The notes: generated from the letters alone by a model not told the origin. A DNA stretch of 64,000 bases from Silvibacterium acidisoli (GCA_022870745.1 CP085323.1:4526001-4590000); one strand, 5' to 3'. Shown: positions 8,653 to 18,424, numbered from the stretch's first letter. Numbers and translations: made by a program.

Positions 8653-8779
8653 GCGCGGGCAAGGAACAGCGCTATCCTCTTTACGATTTTCCGTGGGCGG
8701 AATCGGGCACACTGGGCGCAGTCTGAGGCGGCCTCGACTGCGCCTGCCGGCCTTACAGTCAGAGGCCTGCTAGCGCTGT

Positions 8780-8989
8780 TCAGCTAAGTTCGGAGGGACC
8801 GAATTCATCTGATATCAGGTTATCTAACGCGACGATACGGACAGGCGCTATCTCACCGTTCAGATGCCCACCCACTGCGTGCACTCTCGCCTTATGTGTG
8901 TCTGGAAAGATACGATCAACCAGATACCATTCGTTCTCGGGTCTATCTTTTATACGTACGAGTTCCATAACAGATATCGGGCTGGCCAT
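8780..8989 (-). CDS. Small hypothetical protein
   Basis: This is a 69-aa reading frame starting MASPISVMELVRIKDRPENE. The ATG at 8987-8989 is chosen over the upstream one at 9055 because AGGGAGG lies five bases before it. The sequence (WYLVDRIFPDTHKARVHAVGG, then GEIAPVRIVALDNL) looks like a small all-beta domain of the kind used to bind nucleic acid or cofactors. I recognise no family. It is a monocistronic candidate on the same strand as the receptor-sulfatase operon but upstream of its promoter. Confidence 0.6.
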   Translation of the reverse strand: MASPISVMELVRIKDRPENEWYLVDRIFPDTHKARVHAVGGHLNGEIAPVRIVALDNLISDEFGPSELS

Positions 8990-9273
8990 AGCATCCTCCC
9001 TGGAGGGTCCGTCGATAGTGGACCTATAGAACACTACGGGATGCATCTCAGTCAACGATTAATTCTCACCGCAGGATCGAACTTCGGCGACAGAGTTCCT
9101 GGGTGCCCGGGCGCGGCCGTTGTAAGTCGCTGTGCCAGCTTAAACTTATTGTTTCGAACGTCACCCTTGATCTTCGTATTGCCCCACGCCTTGCGGATGC
9201 GCCGTCTTGGCCGTCGTCAGATTCTCGCGGAACCTTCGGAATGGTGTAAGCGTTTTTCCAGAAGAGTTATTGG

Positions 9274-9632
9274 CTATCTTCCCAACTCGTAACGCATTGC
9301 CATCGCGCCCGAGGCAAACTCCAGGCGGCTCTGATCAGCCTCAGATCGAGAGGCTTCGTCAGTCCGGCGAGCAGCGTTGCGCCATGTCCCGCTATCCTGG
9401 GTTGAAATCTCCACGCGGTAGCTCTGCGTTTCAATCAACTTTGTCCATGGTGCTCGACACCACATACTTCCTGATTGCATCGATCGTTAGGGAGAATAGT
9501 TTTATCCACGCGGTCCTCGCTTTGGGCGACACTTTCGGTCGCATGACGATGCAGTTCTTCGGCCGAAATCATCGCGCGGTGGACGCAGCAGCAGTCCAAT
9601 GTGACGTTGATGATGTATCGAAGAGGTCGCAC
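9274..9632 (-). pseudogene. RibD-C / dihydrofolate-reductase-family pseudogene
   Basis: Pieces of one family appear in order in different minus-strand frames. A GTG start at 9632 gives VRPLRYIINVTLD and EELHRHATESVAQSED. A second frame gives AIRKYVVSSTMDKVD, a TGA where a Trp codon is expected, and then NAELPRGD. A third gives GHGATLLAGLTKPLDL. The end (SRLEFASGAMAMRYE) is in another frame. These match the YyaP/YwjB-like RibD C-terminal domain proteins, which are about 180 aa long. At least one nonsense change, frameshifts and an internal loss of roughly 45 residues have inactivated it. The identification is from memory of the family pattern. Confidence 0.7.
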
Positions 9633-9697
9633 CCCGGAAGCGCATCGCCGATGGAAGGCTTGCGCAGGAGAGACTGCTTTCGACCAAGCAGCACCGA

Positions 9698-9727
9698 TTG
9701 ACAGATCTCATCGGCCGCTGCTATTTC
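9698..9727 (+). promoter_or_regulatory. Candidate promoter of the chimeric permease gene
   Basis: A consensus TTGACA (9698-9703) is followed after 18 bases by TATTTC (9722-9727), a weak -10. It lies about 80 bases before the ATG at 9805. The fused gene may have inherited it from an Oar-type receptor gene together with the signal-peptide segment. Confidence 0.35.
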
Positions 9728-9804
9728 TCTAGCCCTGTATAAACGGCTATACAAGCTCCGTAGGATAGTTGGCACGAAAGCCGGCTCGACATTTCGGAGG
9801 CGGT

Positions 9805-11991
9805 ATGAAGCAAACTCACCCCAGCAACCTGTGGAAGCCGTGGGGGCGTCCGCTGTTCGTATTGCTGACTTTCCTCGTTTCCACAATGGCCCTCGCTCAG
9901 TACGGCGGATCGATTCGCGGCAATGTGACCGATCAGACAGGCGCACTTATTCCCGGTGCGACGGCGAATGGGGCATCGTTCACTGACACGGTTCCGGCCC
10001 CGGCAATCTGGCTGGACCGGCTGCATGGAGATCCGCATGTGATCGGTAAAACGCTGCAACTCTCAGGAGAGATGCGCACGATCGTGGGGGTGTTGGAACA
10101 AGGGGTTGAGTTTCCGGCGCAGGGGCCTGTGGTGTACGCGCCAATGCAGCCGGCCGGCAAGAGCAAAGGCCTGATGGCCGGAGGCTTTGCGCTTGCACTG
10201 GCACGTCTTAAACCTGGAATTACCGTGCCGCAGGCGCTGACCGATGTACGCGGGTATCTTGAGCATCTTCCGAAAAACGATGGTGTTAGCGGCAAGGATC
10301 TGGTCATTGTGCCGATGGGGCGCTATCTCACCGGAAGCCTGCAGACGCCATTGCTGGCGATGTTGGGAGCGGTGTGTGTGTTGCTGACGATTGCCTGCGC
10401 TAACGCGGCCAGCCTCCAGATCGCGCGAGCCATCGAGCGACTGCCGGAGATGCAGGTGCGCTCGGCTCTGGGCGCGAGCTTTTCCCGGATGCTGCAACAG
10501 TTACTGGTAGAGAGCCTGATTTTGAGTTTTAGCGGAGCGGCGGTAGGCAGCTTGGTCGCCATCGCCGTAGTATCGGCGATGCGTCATGCCTATGCGGGGC
10601 AATTCGCGCGCTTCCAGGAGCTTGCCGTTCATCCGGAAGTGCTGGCGGCGATGGCTGTACTGGCCGTTGTGACTGGGTTGCTGGCATCCCTTGCTCCGGT
10701 CTTCAGTACCCGCCGCAGGACTATGGCTGGCGCAGGGGGCGCACGACGTACGACTACTCCTCGTAACCGCGCTTCCGCAATGCTCGTCACCATCCAGATC
10801 ACACTGACATGCGTGCTGCTGGTGGTGTGCGGCTTGTTTGTGCGCACATTTCTAGCGCTGCGGCAGGTACCTCTGGGCTTCGATCCGCATCATGTGACGA
10901 CGCTGGTAACGATGCCTAAAAGCTCCGGGCAGTCGCCAGAGGCTTTGCGCCAGGCCAGCACGCTGCTTCTGCATCGGCTTGAGGCGCTTCCAGGCGTGGA
11001 GGCTGCAGCGATGCAGACCTCGATCCCGTTCTCCAATTTTTACTACTACCTGAACGGTACAACAGACATCAGCGGACGCGCGTATCAGAAGAACGATGCG
11101 GCTTTCTACAGTGTGGTCAGCTCGAGCTTTGTACGCGCCAGCGGTATTCAACTGCTCAAGGGGCGCGGCTTTCTGCCGGAGGACGACAGCACGGCCGACA
11201 TGGTTGCGCTGGTCAACCAGGCTTTTGTAGACAAGTTTCTCGGGCAGCGCAACCCACTCGGAGTTTCGATGAAGATGCATCGCGACCCTGGCGACAAAGA
11301 CTCCGATGTTCCGGTGACGCAAAGCTACACTATCGTCGGCGTCGTGCAGAATGAACTGCAGGGAAGCGATATAGCGTCGGCCTTCCAGCCGATGATCTAC
11401 CTGGACGATCTGCAGCTTCCCAGGGATTCGCAGCTTCTCGAGATCTACAACATGGTGAGCGAGTTTGCTATCCGTTCGTCGCTGTCGCAGGCTGTGCTGG
11501 AGAAAGAGATTCGCGGGGGGATGAAGCAGGCAGCCCCGGAAATGGCCGAGATGGAGTTGCATCCTATGGAGCAGGATATTGAGGCGTCCCTTGAACAGCG
11601 GAGGCTGGCGTTGCGGCTGATCTCGGGTTTCGGCGCAACGGCATTGGTACTCGCCGCCATCGGCATCTATGGCATGCTGGCTTACACCGTCAATTCGCGG
11701 CGACGAGAGATCGGCGTGCGCATGGCGCTGGGTTCCTCGCGCACCGGCGTATCGCAATTAGTCCTGCGACAGGCGGCGCGTATGGTGGCCTGGGGGCTGA
11801 TACCGGGGATTGCAGGAGCGTGGGCAGCCGAACACTGGGTACGATCATTTCTCTTTGGCGTAAAGCCGCTCGATCCGCTCGCGGTGACACTTTCCGCGGC
11901 GATATTGGGACTGACGGCGGCGATAGCTGCTGCAGTGCCGGCGTGGCGTGCGGCGAAGGTCGATCCGATGGAGATCCTTCGCGTCGAGTAA
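9805..11991 (+). CDS. Chimeric ABC permease (ADOP/MacB-FtsX type) with an Oar receptor leader
   Basis: From the ATG at 9805 (GGAGG at 9796-9800) the product is 728 aa. Residues 1-50 are an Oar-receptor beginning: a signal peptide (PLFVLLTFLVSTMALAQ) and the first strands of a carboxypeptidase-regulatory-like domain (GSIRGNVTDQTGALIPGAT). The sequence then switches to a MacB-like periplasmic domain (RLHGDPHVIGKTLQLSG), an FtsX block (about 180-300), a second periplasmic domain (about 345-590) and a C-terminal FtsX block with RRREIGVRMALGSS. This is the duplicated layout of acidobacterial orphan permeases. The normal first membrane helix and the start of the first periplasmic domain are missing. 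The long intact frame suggests the signal peptide may stand in for that helix. No ATPase gene is adjacent. Confidence 0.85.
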   Translation: MKQTHPSNLWKPWGRPLFVLLTFLVSTMALAQYGGSIRGNVTDQTGALIPGATANGASFTDTVPAPAIWLDRLHGDPHVIGKTLQLSGEMRTIVGVLEQGVEFPAQGPVVYAPMQPAGKSKGLMAGGFALALARLKPGITVPQALTDVRGYLEHLPKNDGVSGKDLVIVPMGRYLTGSLQTPLLAMLGAVCVLLTIACANAASLQIARAIERLPEMQVRSALGASFSRMLQQLLVESLILSFSGAAVGSLVAIAVVSAMRHAYAGQFARFQELAVHPEVLAAMAVLAVVTGLLASLAPVFSTRRRTMAGAGGARRTTTPRNRASAMLVTIQITLTCVLLVVCGLFVRTFLALRQVPLGFDPHHVTTLVTMPKSSGQSPEALRQASTLLLHRLEALPGVEAAAMQTSIPFSNFYYYLNGTTDISGRAYQKNDAAFYSVVSSSFVRASGIQLLKGRGFLPEDDSTADMVALVNQAFVDKFLGQRNPLGVSMKMHRDPGDKDSDVPVTQSYTIVGVVQNELQGSDIASAFQPMIYLDDLQLPRDSQLLEIYNMVSEFAIRSSLSQAVLEKEIRGGMKQAAPEMAEMELHPMEQDIEASLEQRRLALRLISGFGATALVLAAIGIYGMLAYTVNSRRREIGVRMALGSSRTGVSQLVLRQAARMVAWGLIPGIAGAWAAEHWVRSFLFGVKPLDPLAVTLSAAILGLTAAIAAAVPAWRAAKVDPMEILRVE

Positions 11992-12100
11992 GAAGCCTGC
12001 TATCAGTCCGGTCCGAAGCCGCCATCATGTCAGATACAAGTGGGCTCATAACAGCGCGGGATCTCATGCGGCGCTATCTGGCGGTAGAACTCGTCGCTCG

Positions 12101-13510
12101 TCAAACCTGTGTCAATGCTTTGTCTGTTGTGCGGGCCTGTGGCGGAATGTTCTGATTTGAGCGGAAGAAATTTTCAGGATCGTATTTCGCCTTAATCTCT
12201 GCCAGCCGTTCGAAGTTACCCTGATATGTTGCGCGAATGCGTTCGTCTCCTTCCTCGTCCATCATGAAGTTGATGTAAGCGCCGCCCGCGCTGCAGGGAT
12301 GTAACGCTTCCCAGTAGCTTCGAGCCCATGCTGTAATGCGAGCCCTGTTGGCCGGGTCAGGATCGACGCCTACGATGACTGAGCTCCAGGTCGACTTGCG
12401 ATAGCTCCACGGTGTTTCGTCCTGACCCGGTCTATGTGCAGCCCCGTTGATCGGATACAGGTGCATTGTCGAATGCAGGGTGGGGAGCTGCGGGCCATGT
12501 TCAAGATGGAGGGCGATCGCCTCGTCGCTCAGTTCGTTGACGAAGTCCGCTTTCCAGTACCACTGCAGCCCCGGCGGATAGAGCCCGTCGAACATGGACT
12601 GCAGCATGGGAAAGGGCATAGGGGAGAAGAATTCAAATGCGGGCTGGTGAAGAGTGCGCAGCGGGCGCAGGATCTCTTCGGCCTGTTCGAGTTTTCCGTT
12701 GAAGCACCATACGATACCGCACATCTTCCGGAAATGCAGATCGCCGGGAAATGGCGGCGCTGGCGGGACGGTGAGAAACGCAAAGAATCCGTTGAGTTCT
12801 TCGGGTGCCTGAACGATGAATTGCCGGTACCACTTCATGATCGCCGGGGCCTGGTCCATCTCCCACAGCATGGGGCCTGCACACACAATGGATACCGGAT
12901 GCGCTCGAAACAGGAAGGAAGTGACCACGCCGAAGTTCCCGCCGCCGCCTCGAATCGCCCAGAAGAGATCGTGGTTTTCGTTCGCGCTTGCAGTAACAAA
13001 TCTGCTATCTGCAAGAACGATATCTGCAGCAAGAAGATTATCGATTGTTAGTCCGTACTGCCTCGTCAGGTAGCCGAGACCCCCACCCAAAGTGAGCCCA
13101 CCCACTCCTGTTGTAGAGATGATTCCAGAAGGGACAGCCAGTCCGAAGGCATGAGTGGCATGGTCGACATCGCCCCAGATCGAACCGCCGCCGGTGCGGA
13201 CAGTGCGTTCAAGCGGGTCGACGTGTACAAACCTGATTCGCGAAAGGTCTATGACGAGACCGTCGTTACAGATGCCGAGACCTCCGGCATTGTGGCCCCC
13301 ACCCCTGACCGATACCGGAAGATGATTTTCTCGCGCGAAGCGAATCGCAGCGACAACATCGGCAGTGTCGACGCAGTACGCGATAAGATGTGGTCGCCGG
13401 TCGATCATGCCGTTGTACACCTTGCGCGATTCGTCATAGCGGCTGTCGGTTGACTGAATCAATTCTCCACGAAGTTGACTCGCAAAGTCTGTGATCGAGT
13501 GCTGGTTCAT
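12101..13510 (-). CDS. FAD-linked oxidase, berberine-bridge-enzyme type
   Basis: The 469-aa protein has the FAD_binding_4 (PCMH) fold with VRGGGHNAGG, where His73 is the usual covalent FAD attachment residue, followed by VGGLTLGGGLGYLTRQYGL and the WAIRGGGGNFGVVTSF motif. The C-terminal BBE segment YQGNFERLAEIKAKYDPENF with NQNI is intact. I do not see the second, Cys, attachment motif of bicovalent members. Family members oxidise sugars, alkaloid-like or phenolic compounds with oxygen. The substrate here is unknown. There is no signal peptide, so it is probably cytoplasmic. It is monocistronic and converges with the chimeric permease gene. Confidence 0.9.
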   Translation of the reverse strand: MNQHSITDFASQLRGELIQSTDSRYDESRKVYNGMIDRRPHLIAYCVDTADVVAAIRFARENHLPVSVRGGGHNAGGLGICNDGLVIDLSRIRFVHVDPLERTVRTGGGSIWGDVDHATHAFGLAVPSGIISTTGVGGLTLGGGLGYLTRQYGLTIDNLLAADIVLADSRFVTASANENHDLFWAIRGGGGNFGVVTSFLFRAHPVSIVCAGPMLWEMDQAPAIMKWYRQFIVQAPEELNGFFAFLTVPPAPPFPGDLHFRKMCGIVWCFNGKLEQAEEILRPLRTLHQPAFEFFSPMPFPMLQSMFDGLYPPGLQWYWKADFVNELSDEAIALHLEHGPQLPTLHSTMHLYPINGAAHRPGQDETPWSYRKSTWSSVIVGVDPDPANRARITAWARSYWEALHPCSAGGAYINFMMDEEGDERIRATYQGNFERLAEIKAKYDPENFFRSNQNIPPQARTTDKALTQV

Positions 13511-14161
13511 AAGCTCCTCCTACCCTGGGAGTACAGTTGGCCGAGAAGCTCTCTTTATCGAGAGCGCTTGAAACGCATTCTGCCGGTGCCTCAGATTAAG
13601 GCCACTCTAGAAGCACGGCTCGGCTTACAGCGGGAGAGTATGGATATGACTTCACCGTGCTCTACAGGAACTCATCCGGACAGGGTGCATCCCGGAAAGA
13701 GTATGCACCGTGAATCGCAAGCCATCCTCGTTGTGCAAGGGAATGCCGGCATCCGGACCGTCAGCTGGAACGATGAGTGAGTGGAGGAAAGTTCCAGAAA
13801 AAGCGGCGCTGGTTGAACAGCGCATTGGGTCGGGGCAAATGGCCGCACGGGACCGATCCACAACTGCCCGGAATGGTATCAGAGGAGTTCCGCAAAGCAA
13901 ATAGCGTTTCGAGGAGGGTTCAGGCGTAACGGATTTCAGACGGCTGCTTGAATGAAACGCGGGCGAAGCAGAGTCAGATCGGCCTTGATGGCCGTGGAAC
14001 GAACATCGGAAAAAGTCCCACTCCTTATGCGGCCTGTTGCACTACGGCTAGTGCATGTCTTTGGTCGCGGGATCGAATTTAACCGGTGTATCCGTCACGT
14101 TATGCGTATCTTGCCCGCTTTTCCTCGCCGATAGCAGGTAAGCTCAAGCAGAGACCGTTTC
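13511..14161. other. Intergenic region without a supported gene
   Basis: This 651-bp stretch separates the divergent FAD oxidase and tex. Several short frames exist on both strands, such as 13652-13900 minus and 13785-13929 plus (VSGGKFQKKRRWLNSALGRG), but none has a ribosome site or a recognisable family. It may hold the remains of a lost gene. A dyad at 14038-14055 is listed separately. Confidence 0.5.
14038..14055. repeat. Inverted repeat upstream of tex
   Basis: TGCACTA-CGGC-TAGTGCA forms 7-bp perfect arms about 105 bp before the tex start. It could be an operator or a small hairpin in the leader. Nothing else identifies it. Confidence 0.35.
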
Positions 14162-16420
14162 ATGACCGAGTTGAAAACCCTTCCCCCTGACATTCTTGTT
14201 CACATCGCCCAGGCCCTCAACATCTCTATGAACAGCCTTGTCGCTGTCGTCGAACTTCTCGACGAAGGCGGCACCGTTCCGTTCATCGCTCGCTATCGCA
14301 AGGAAGCTACCGGCAATCTGGACGAAGTCCAGATTCGCGATATCGAAGAGAAGCTGTCCTACTTCCGCGAATTAGTTTCAAGGCGCGAAACCATCCTGGC
14401 CTCCATTGCCGAGCAGGGTAAGCTGACCGACGAACTGAAAGCACGTATTGAGAAGACGCTCGATCGGAACGAGCTCGAGGATCTCTACCTGCCTTATAAG
14501 CCGAAGCGGCGCACCAAGGCTACTGTCGCACGCGAACGGGGATTAGAGCCGCTTGCGCAGTACCTGTGGGCACAGCAAGTCGTGGACAAGCCGCTGCAGG
14601 TCTTTGCAGAGGAGTTCGTAAGCGCTGAAAGGGAAGTCAACAGTTTGGACGAGGCGCTCGAAGGCGCGCGCCATATTGTTGCCGAGTGGATCAGTGAAGA
14701 TGCCAATCTGCGCAAGGGACTGCGTCAGCTTATGTTCGATGAGGGAGTGATCTCCAGCCGCAAGGTCATGGACGCCGTCGATGAGCAGGAAAAGTTCAAG
14801 ATGTACTACGAATATCGCGAGCCGGTAAAGACCATCCCGTCGCATCGCATGCTCGCAATTCGTCGTGGTGAGAGCGAAAACATTCTCTATTTCCTGATCG
14901 AGCTCGACAGTGTTCGCGCGCTGTCCCTGTTGCGGGGCAGTGTGCAGAAGTTCGAAGGGGATTGGACGCCGCAACTTGACCTGGCCATTACGGATGCATG
15001 GTCGCGCCTGCTCAACTCGTCTATACAAGGCGAGATTCGCCTGGAGTTGAAGAAGCAGTCCGACACAGAAGCCATCGGCGTCTTCCGCGATAACCTGCAT
15101 CATCTTTTGCTCTCTCCGCCCGCCGGACCGATCTCGGTGCTTGGCATCGATCCCGGCTTGCGCACTGGCTGCAAAGTCGCCGTGGTGGACGAGACCGGAA
15201 AGTTCCTCGCGCACGAAGTGTTGTACCTTCACACCTCGAAGGGCGCGGCAGATGGCGCAGGCAGAACTCTCGAAAGGCTTCTGAAAGAACATAACGTTCG
15301 TGCCATCGCGATTGGCAACGGTACTGCTTCGCGTGAGACCGATGCATTCGTGCGCGAATTCCTTCGCGATCGCAAGCTGGATGGTATCTTCTCCGTTACA
15401 GTGAGCGAGTCCGGGGCGAGCGTCTATTCTGCGTCAGATATTGCGCGGCAGGAGTTTCCCGATCTCGACCTCACTGTGCGTGGAGCGATCTCCATTGCAC
15501 GCCGCTTGCAGGATCCACTCTCGGAGTTGGTGAAGGTTGATCCGAAGTCGATCGGCGTAGGCCAGTACCAGCATGATGTGGATCAGCGCCAGCTGCAGCA
15601 GTCCCTGGAGAATGTGATCGAGACCTGCGTGAACCGCGTCGGCGTTGATCTGAATACATCCTCATGGGCCTTGCTGCGTTACGTTGCTGGTATCTCTGAA
15701 CGCACGGCTCTTAACATCGTTAACTATCGCGATACGAACGGGCGCTTCCGCTCTCGTCTCCAATTGAAGGAAGTCCCTGGTATCGGCCCGAAGACCTTTG
15801 AGCAGGCCGCAGGCTTTCTGCGCATCCGTGATGGAGAGAACCCGCTTGATATGACGGCAGTACACCCGGAGTCGTATCCGGTGGTAGAACAGATCGCAGT
15901 TTCTTTGAGCGCACCGGTCGAGACACTCATCCGCACGCCCCAACTGCTTGAGAAGATCGACCGAAGCAAGCTCGAAGCGGGCAGCTACACACTGAACGAC
16001 ATCCTCGAGGAGCTGCGCAAGCCCGGCCGCGATCCACGCGACAAGTTCGTCGCGCCGTCATTTAACGAACAGGTCCGCGAGATCACCGATGTAGAACCTG
16101 GCATGGTCCTCGAAGGCGTTGTGACCAACGTGACCAAGTTTGGGGCGTTCGTAGATATCGGCGTTCACCAGGATGGGCTTGTTCACATCAGCGAGCTTTC
16201 GCATCGCTTCATCAAGGACCCCTCGGAGGCGGTCAAGGCGGGGCAGATCGTCAAGGTGAAGGTGATCAGCGCAGATGCAAAGACAAAGCGCATCGCGCTC
16301 TCGATCAAGGCGCTGACGGGCGCACCGCAACGCAATCCCGGCATGAAGACCCAGGTGAAGGTTGAGGTATCGATGCAGGATAAGCTTGCCGCGCTCTCCA
16401 ACAAGTGGAAGGTGCGCTAG
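14162..16420 (+). CDS. tex: Tex-family transcription accessory protein
   Basis: The 752-aa product matches Tex along its full length. It has an N-terminal helical region with TVPFIARYRKEATG and LEDLYLPYKPKRRTKA (about 35-125), a YqgF/RNase-H-like domain beginning VLGIDPGLRTGCKVAV (about 324), helix-hairpin-helix repeats (VPGIGPKTFEQAAGFLRI, about 535-555) and a C-terminal S1 domain (about 645-715, GAFVDIGVHQDGLVHISELS). Tex is a cytoplasmic nucleic-acid-binding protein linked to RNA polymerase function and stress tolerance. The start follows directly after an A/G-rich segment and matches the usual N-terminus. A strong hairpin follows the stop. Confidence 0.96.
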   Translation: MTELKTLPPDILVHIAQALNISMNSLVAVVELLDEGGTVPFIARYRKEATGNLDEVQIRDIEEKLSYFRELVSRRETILASIAEQGKLTDELKARIEKTLDRNELEDLYLPYKPKRRTKATVARERGLEPLAQYLWAQQVVDKPLQVFAEEFVSAEREVNSLDEALEGARHIVAEWISEDANLRKGLRQLMFDEGVISSRKVMDAVDEQEKFKMYYEYREPVKTIPSHRMLAIRRGESENILYFLIELDSVRALSLLRGSVQKFEGDWTPQLDLAITDAWSRLLNSSIQGEIRLELKKQSDTEAIGVFRDNLHHLLLSPPAGPISVLGIDPGLRTGCKVAVVDETGKFLAHEVLYLHTSKGAADGAGRTLERLLKEHNVRAIAIGNGTASRETDAFVREFLRDRKLDGIFSVTVSESGASVYSASDIARQEFPDLDLTVRGAISIARRLQDPLSELVKVDPKSIGVGQYQHDVDQRQLQQSLENVIETCVNRVGVDLNTSSWALLRYVAGISERTALNIVNYRDTNGRFRSRLQLKEVPGIGPKTFEQAAGFLRIRDGENPLDMTAVHPESYPVVEQIAVSLSAPVETLIRTPQLLEKIDRSKLEAGSYTLNDILEELRKPGRDPRDKFVAPSFNEQVREITDVEPGMVLEGVVTNVTKFGAFVDIGVHQDGLVHISELSHRFIKDPSEAVKAGQIVKVKVISADAKTKRIALSIKALTGAPQRNPGMKTQVKVEVSMQDKLAALSNKWKVR

Positions 16421-16428
16421 ACGGAAAA

Positions 16429-16455
16429 GCCAGCGGAGGGAATCCCTCCGCTGGC
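16429..16455. terminator. Bidirectional terminator hairpin
   Basis: Perfect 12-bp arms GCCAGCGGAGGG and CCCTCCGCTGGC enclose a 3-base loop between the convergent ends of tex (16420) and the MscS gene (16471). On the plus strand a short T-rich run follows. Confidence 0.75.
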
Positions 16456-16470
16456 AATATTCCTTTGTAC

Positions 16471-18372
16471 CTACTGTTTGACCGCGGCGCGCAACTTGGG
16501 CAGACCCACCACTGCCGCTTTGATGGCGGCATCTTCCTCGACTGCAACCGCCAGCGCGCGTGAAATCTGATCGTCCACATCGGAAAGATGCTGAAGCGAA
16601 ACCGGGTAACGCACCACCGCTTCAAGTCCTACGTCGGTAAACTGCAACAGGCCCTTCGGTACGGGAGCCTGCATGTTGATCTCGATACGCCGTTCAACCT
16701 CGCCATGCTGCCGCTCCAGGTCGCTGCGGTAGTGCTTGAACGCGTCTGTAACCACAGCCAGCAGCTTCTCCTCCACGCCTTTTAGATCGCTCTGCGGGTT
16801 CACCTGCAATGCAACCTCATGCCATGCGTACTCCGTTCCAGGTACCTGCTTGAAGAGCGGAGTTGTGGCGGTGAACAGAATCGCATTCGAAAAAACAACG
16901 AGTCTGCCAGTGGGGTACATATCGATGCCGGTGCCGGCCAGTTCCATCAGGTAGAAGCGAACGAGTCCGACATCTGCAACATCGCCGGTCACGCCTGAGA
17001 TCGTGATGCGATCCCCTACGCGGATGCCGTAACGGCCGACGAGGAAGAAGTAGGCTGCAACCGACAGAAGAATTGTCTGCAGACCGACGGCGAGACCAGC
17101 AGTGATAAAGCCGGCGAAAGTTGCAAGCGAACTCAATTCGCTCACGAATCCCAGCACCACTACCAGCCCCATCAAAAAAGTGATGACGATGCGGCGAATC
17201 AGCAGGAACTGGCGGCGCCGGCGCAGATCGCGCACATAGCGGAAGGTCACACGCTTCCATAGCTCAGACAGAGCGAGGAGGATCGCGATAACGATCGCAA
17301 TTCCGCCCACGCGAGTAAGAACGGCTCTCAACCTGCGGCCATACTCATGCGAGATGGAATCACGCCACTCAGTCATGTTGGCCTTACTCTGGTCGAGAAG
17401 GATCAGCTCCTTGCTCAGTGGGAGCTCGGCGGCCGCAACATGGTCGAACTGCTTCGAGATGTTGTTGAAGTCTGCTTCGCTTGGCAGCGGCTGGCCAGGT
17501 TGGGCGCCGTCTACCGCGGCGGCAAGGGTCTGGCTTTGTTTTACAGCGCCCTTCAACTCGTTGAGCAGTGGCGTGCGGAGCTGCCTGGCTGCGTCCTCGA
17601 GCTTCGAAGTCTGCTCGATCATTTCGCTCAGCTGGCGCATGACTTCGCCCTGATCGTAGAGGGTGATTGACTGTCCGATCAGGCCGGAAGAATGCTGCAA
17701 TGCATTGGCATTACTCGCAACTGTAGTTGCCTTTGCCGTGGATCCGCTTACCAGTTCCGGAACACTCTGCTGCAGCTTGCGTATACCCGCAGCAAGGCTG
17801 CTACCGCCGCCCTGCTCGTTCTGATCAACAAAAGATACGATCTGGCTGACCGACTTATTCATCGTCTGGTCGAGATTGAGCTCGCCTTCAAGACGATCGC
17901 GCTGCTGTCTGAGTGCGGCAGCTTTGCTACCCGAGGTCGTGGCGATCTGTTGGTTCAGCTGATTGAGCTGCGATTGAAGCGACGACGTGGAGCTCTTGAG
18001 TTGATCGGAAAGGGCCTGAAGATTCCGGACATTTGCAGGAGACTGCTGTTCCTTCGCATCGCTCTTTTCAGCAGCGGCTTCCAGCGCTGCCTGCGCCAAA
18101 GCCGACTGGAATGCCTGCTGAACTGCTTCCGCCGCCAGGCTTTGCATATTGCCCTGAAAGATGGTGTCAGTCGGCAGGCCCGTAGGCTGTACTTTGTCTT
18201 TCGTCGCTCGATACCAGGTGATCGCGAGACTCAGGTGATTGAGGATCGCCTTATCTGTACTGGCCGCGTCTCTTGATGGGTTCGGGGATGGCTGGGGGCT
18301 TTGTGCGAACAGTGTCGTACAAACCATCAGGCAAACAAGACGGGGCAGTGAATGACTTTTAAGGAACTTCAT
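16471..18372 (-). CDS. MscS-family mechanosensitive channel with long periplasmic domain
   Basis: The 633-aa protein has a cleavable signal peptide (LVCLMVCTTLFAQS) and a Q/S-rich, coiled-coil-prone periplasmic region (about 30-340, including SLQSQLNQLNQQI). Three or more membrane helices (about 350-460) follow, then the MscS core with RYGIRVGDRITISGVTGDV and a beta domain (VGLVRFYLMELAGTG). The pore-lining helix lies near AGLAVGLQTILLSVAAYFFL. Such MscK- or YnaI-like channels release solutes on hypo-osmotic shock. The core family is clear; the role of the extended domain is unknown. It is monocistronic. Confidence 0.9.
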   Translation of the reverse strand: MKFLKSHSLPRLVCLMVCTTLFAQSPQPSPNPSRDAASTDKAILNHLSLAITWYRATKDKVQPTGLPTDTIFQGNMQSLAAEAVQQAFQSALAQAALEAAAEKSDAKEQQSPANVRNLQALSDQLKSSTSSLQSQLNQLNQQIATTSGSKAAALRQQRDRLEGELNLDQTMNKSVSQIVSFVDQNEQGGGSSLAAGIRKLQQSVPELVSGSTAKATTVASNANALQHSSGLIGQSITLYDQGEVMRQLSEMIEQTSKLEDAARQLRTPLLNELKGAVKQSQTLAAAVDGAQPGQPLPSEADFNNISKQFDHVAAAELPLSKELILLDQSKANMTEWRDSISHEYGRRLRAVLTRVGGIAIVIAILLALSELWKRVTFRYVRDLRRRRQFLLIRRIVITFLMGLVVVLGFVSELSSLATFAGFITAGLAVGLQTILLSVAAYFFLVGRYGIRVGDRITISGVTGDVADVGLVRFYLMELAGTGIDMYPTGRLVVFSNAILFTATTPLFKQVPGTEYAWHEVALQVNPQSDLKGVEEKLLAVVTDAFKHYRSDLERQHGEVERRIEINMQAPVPKGLLQFTDVGLEAVVRYPVSLQHLSDVDDQISRALAVAVEEDAAIKAAVVGLPKLRAAVKQ

Positions 18373-18424
18373 CTCAAGTAAAAGACGCGCCGGCTCAGGT
18401 AATCGTTGCGTTATCTCGGTGAAA

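Noticed and set aside
10852-11757. 301-aa minus-strand open frame
   Set aside because: It is antisense to the second half of the chimeric permease, where conserved FtsX motifs are on the plus strand.
13475-13780. 101-aa plus-strand frame between the FAD oxidase and tex
   Set aside because: It starts inside the divergent oxidase gene, has no ribosome site and no recognisable domain.
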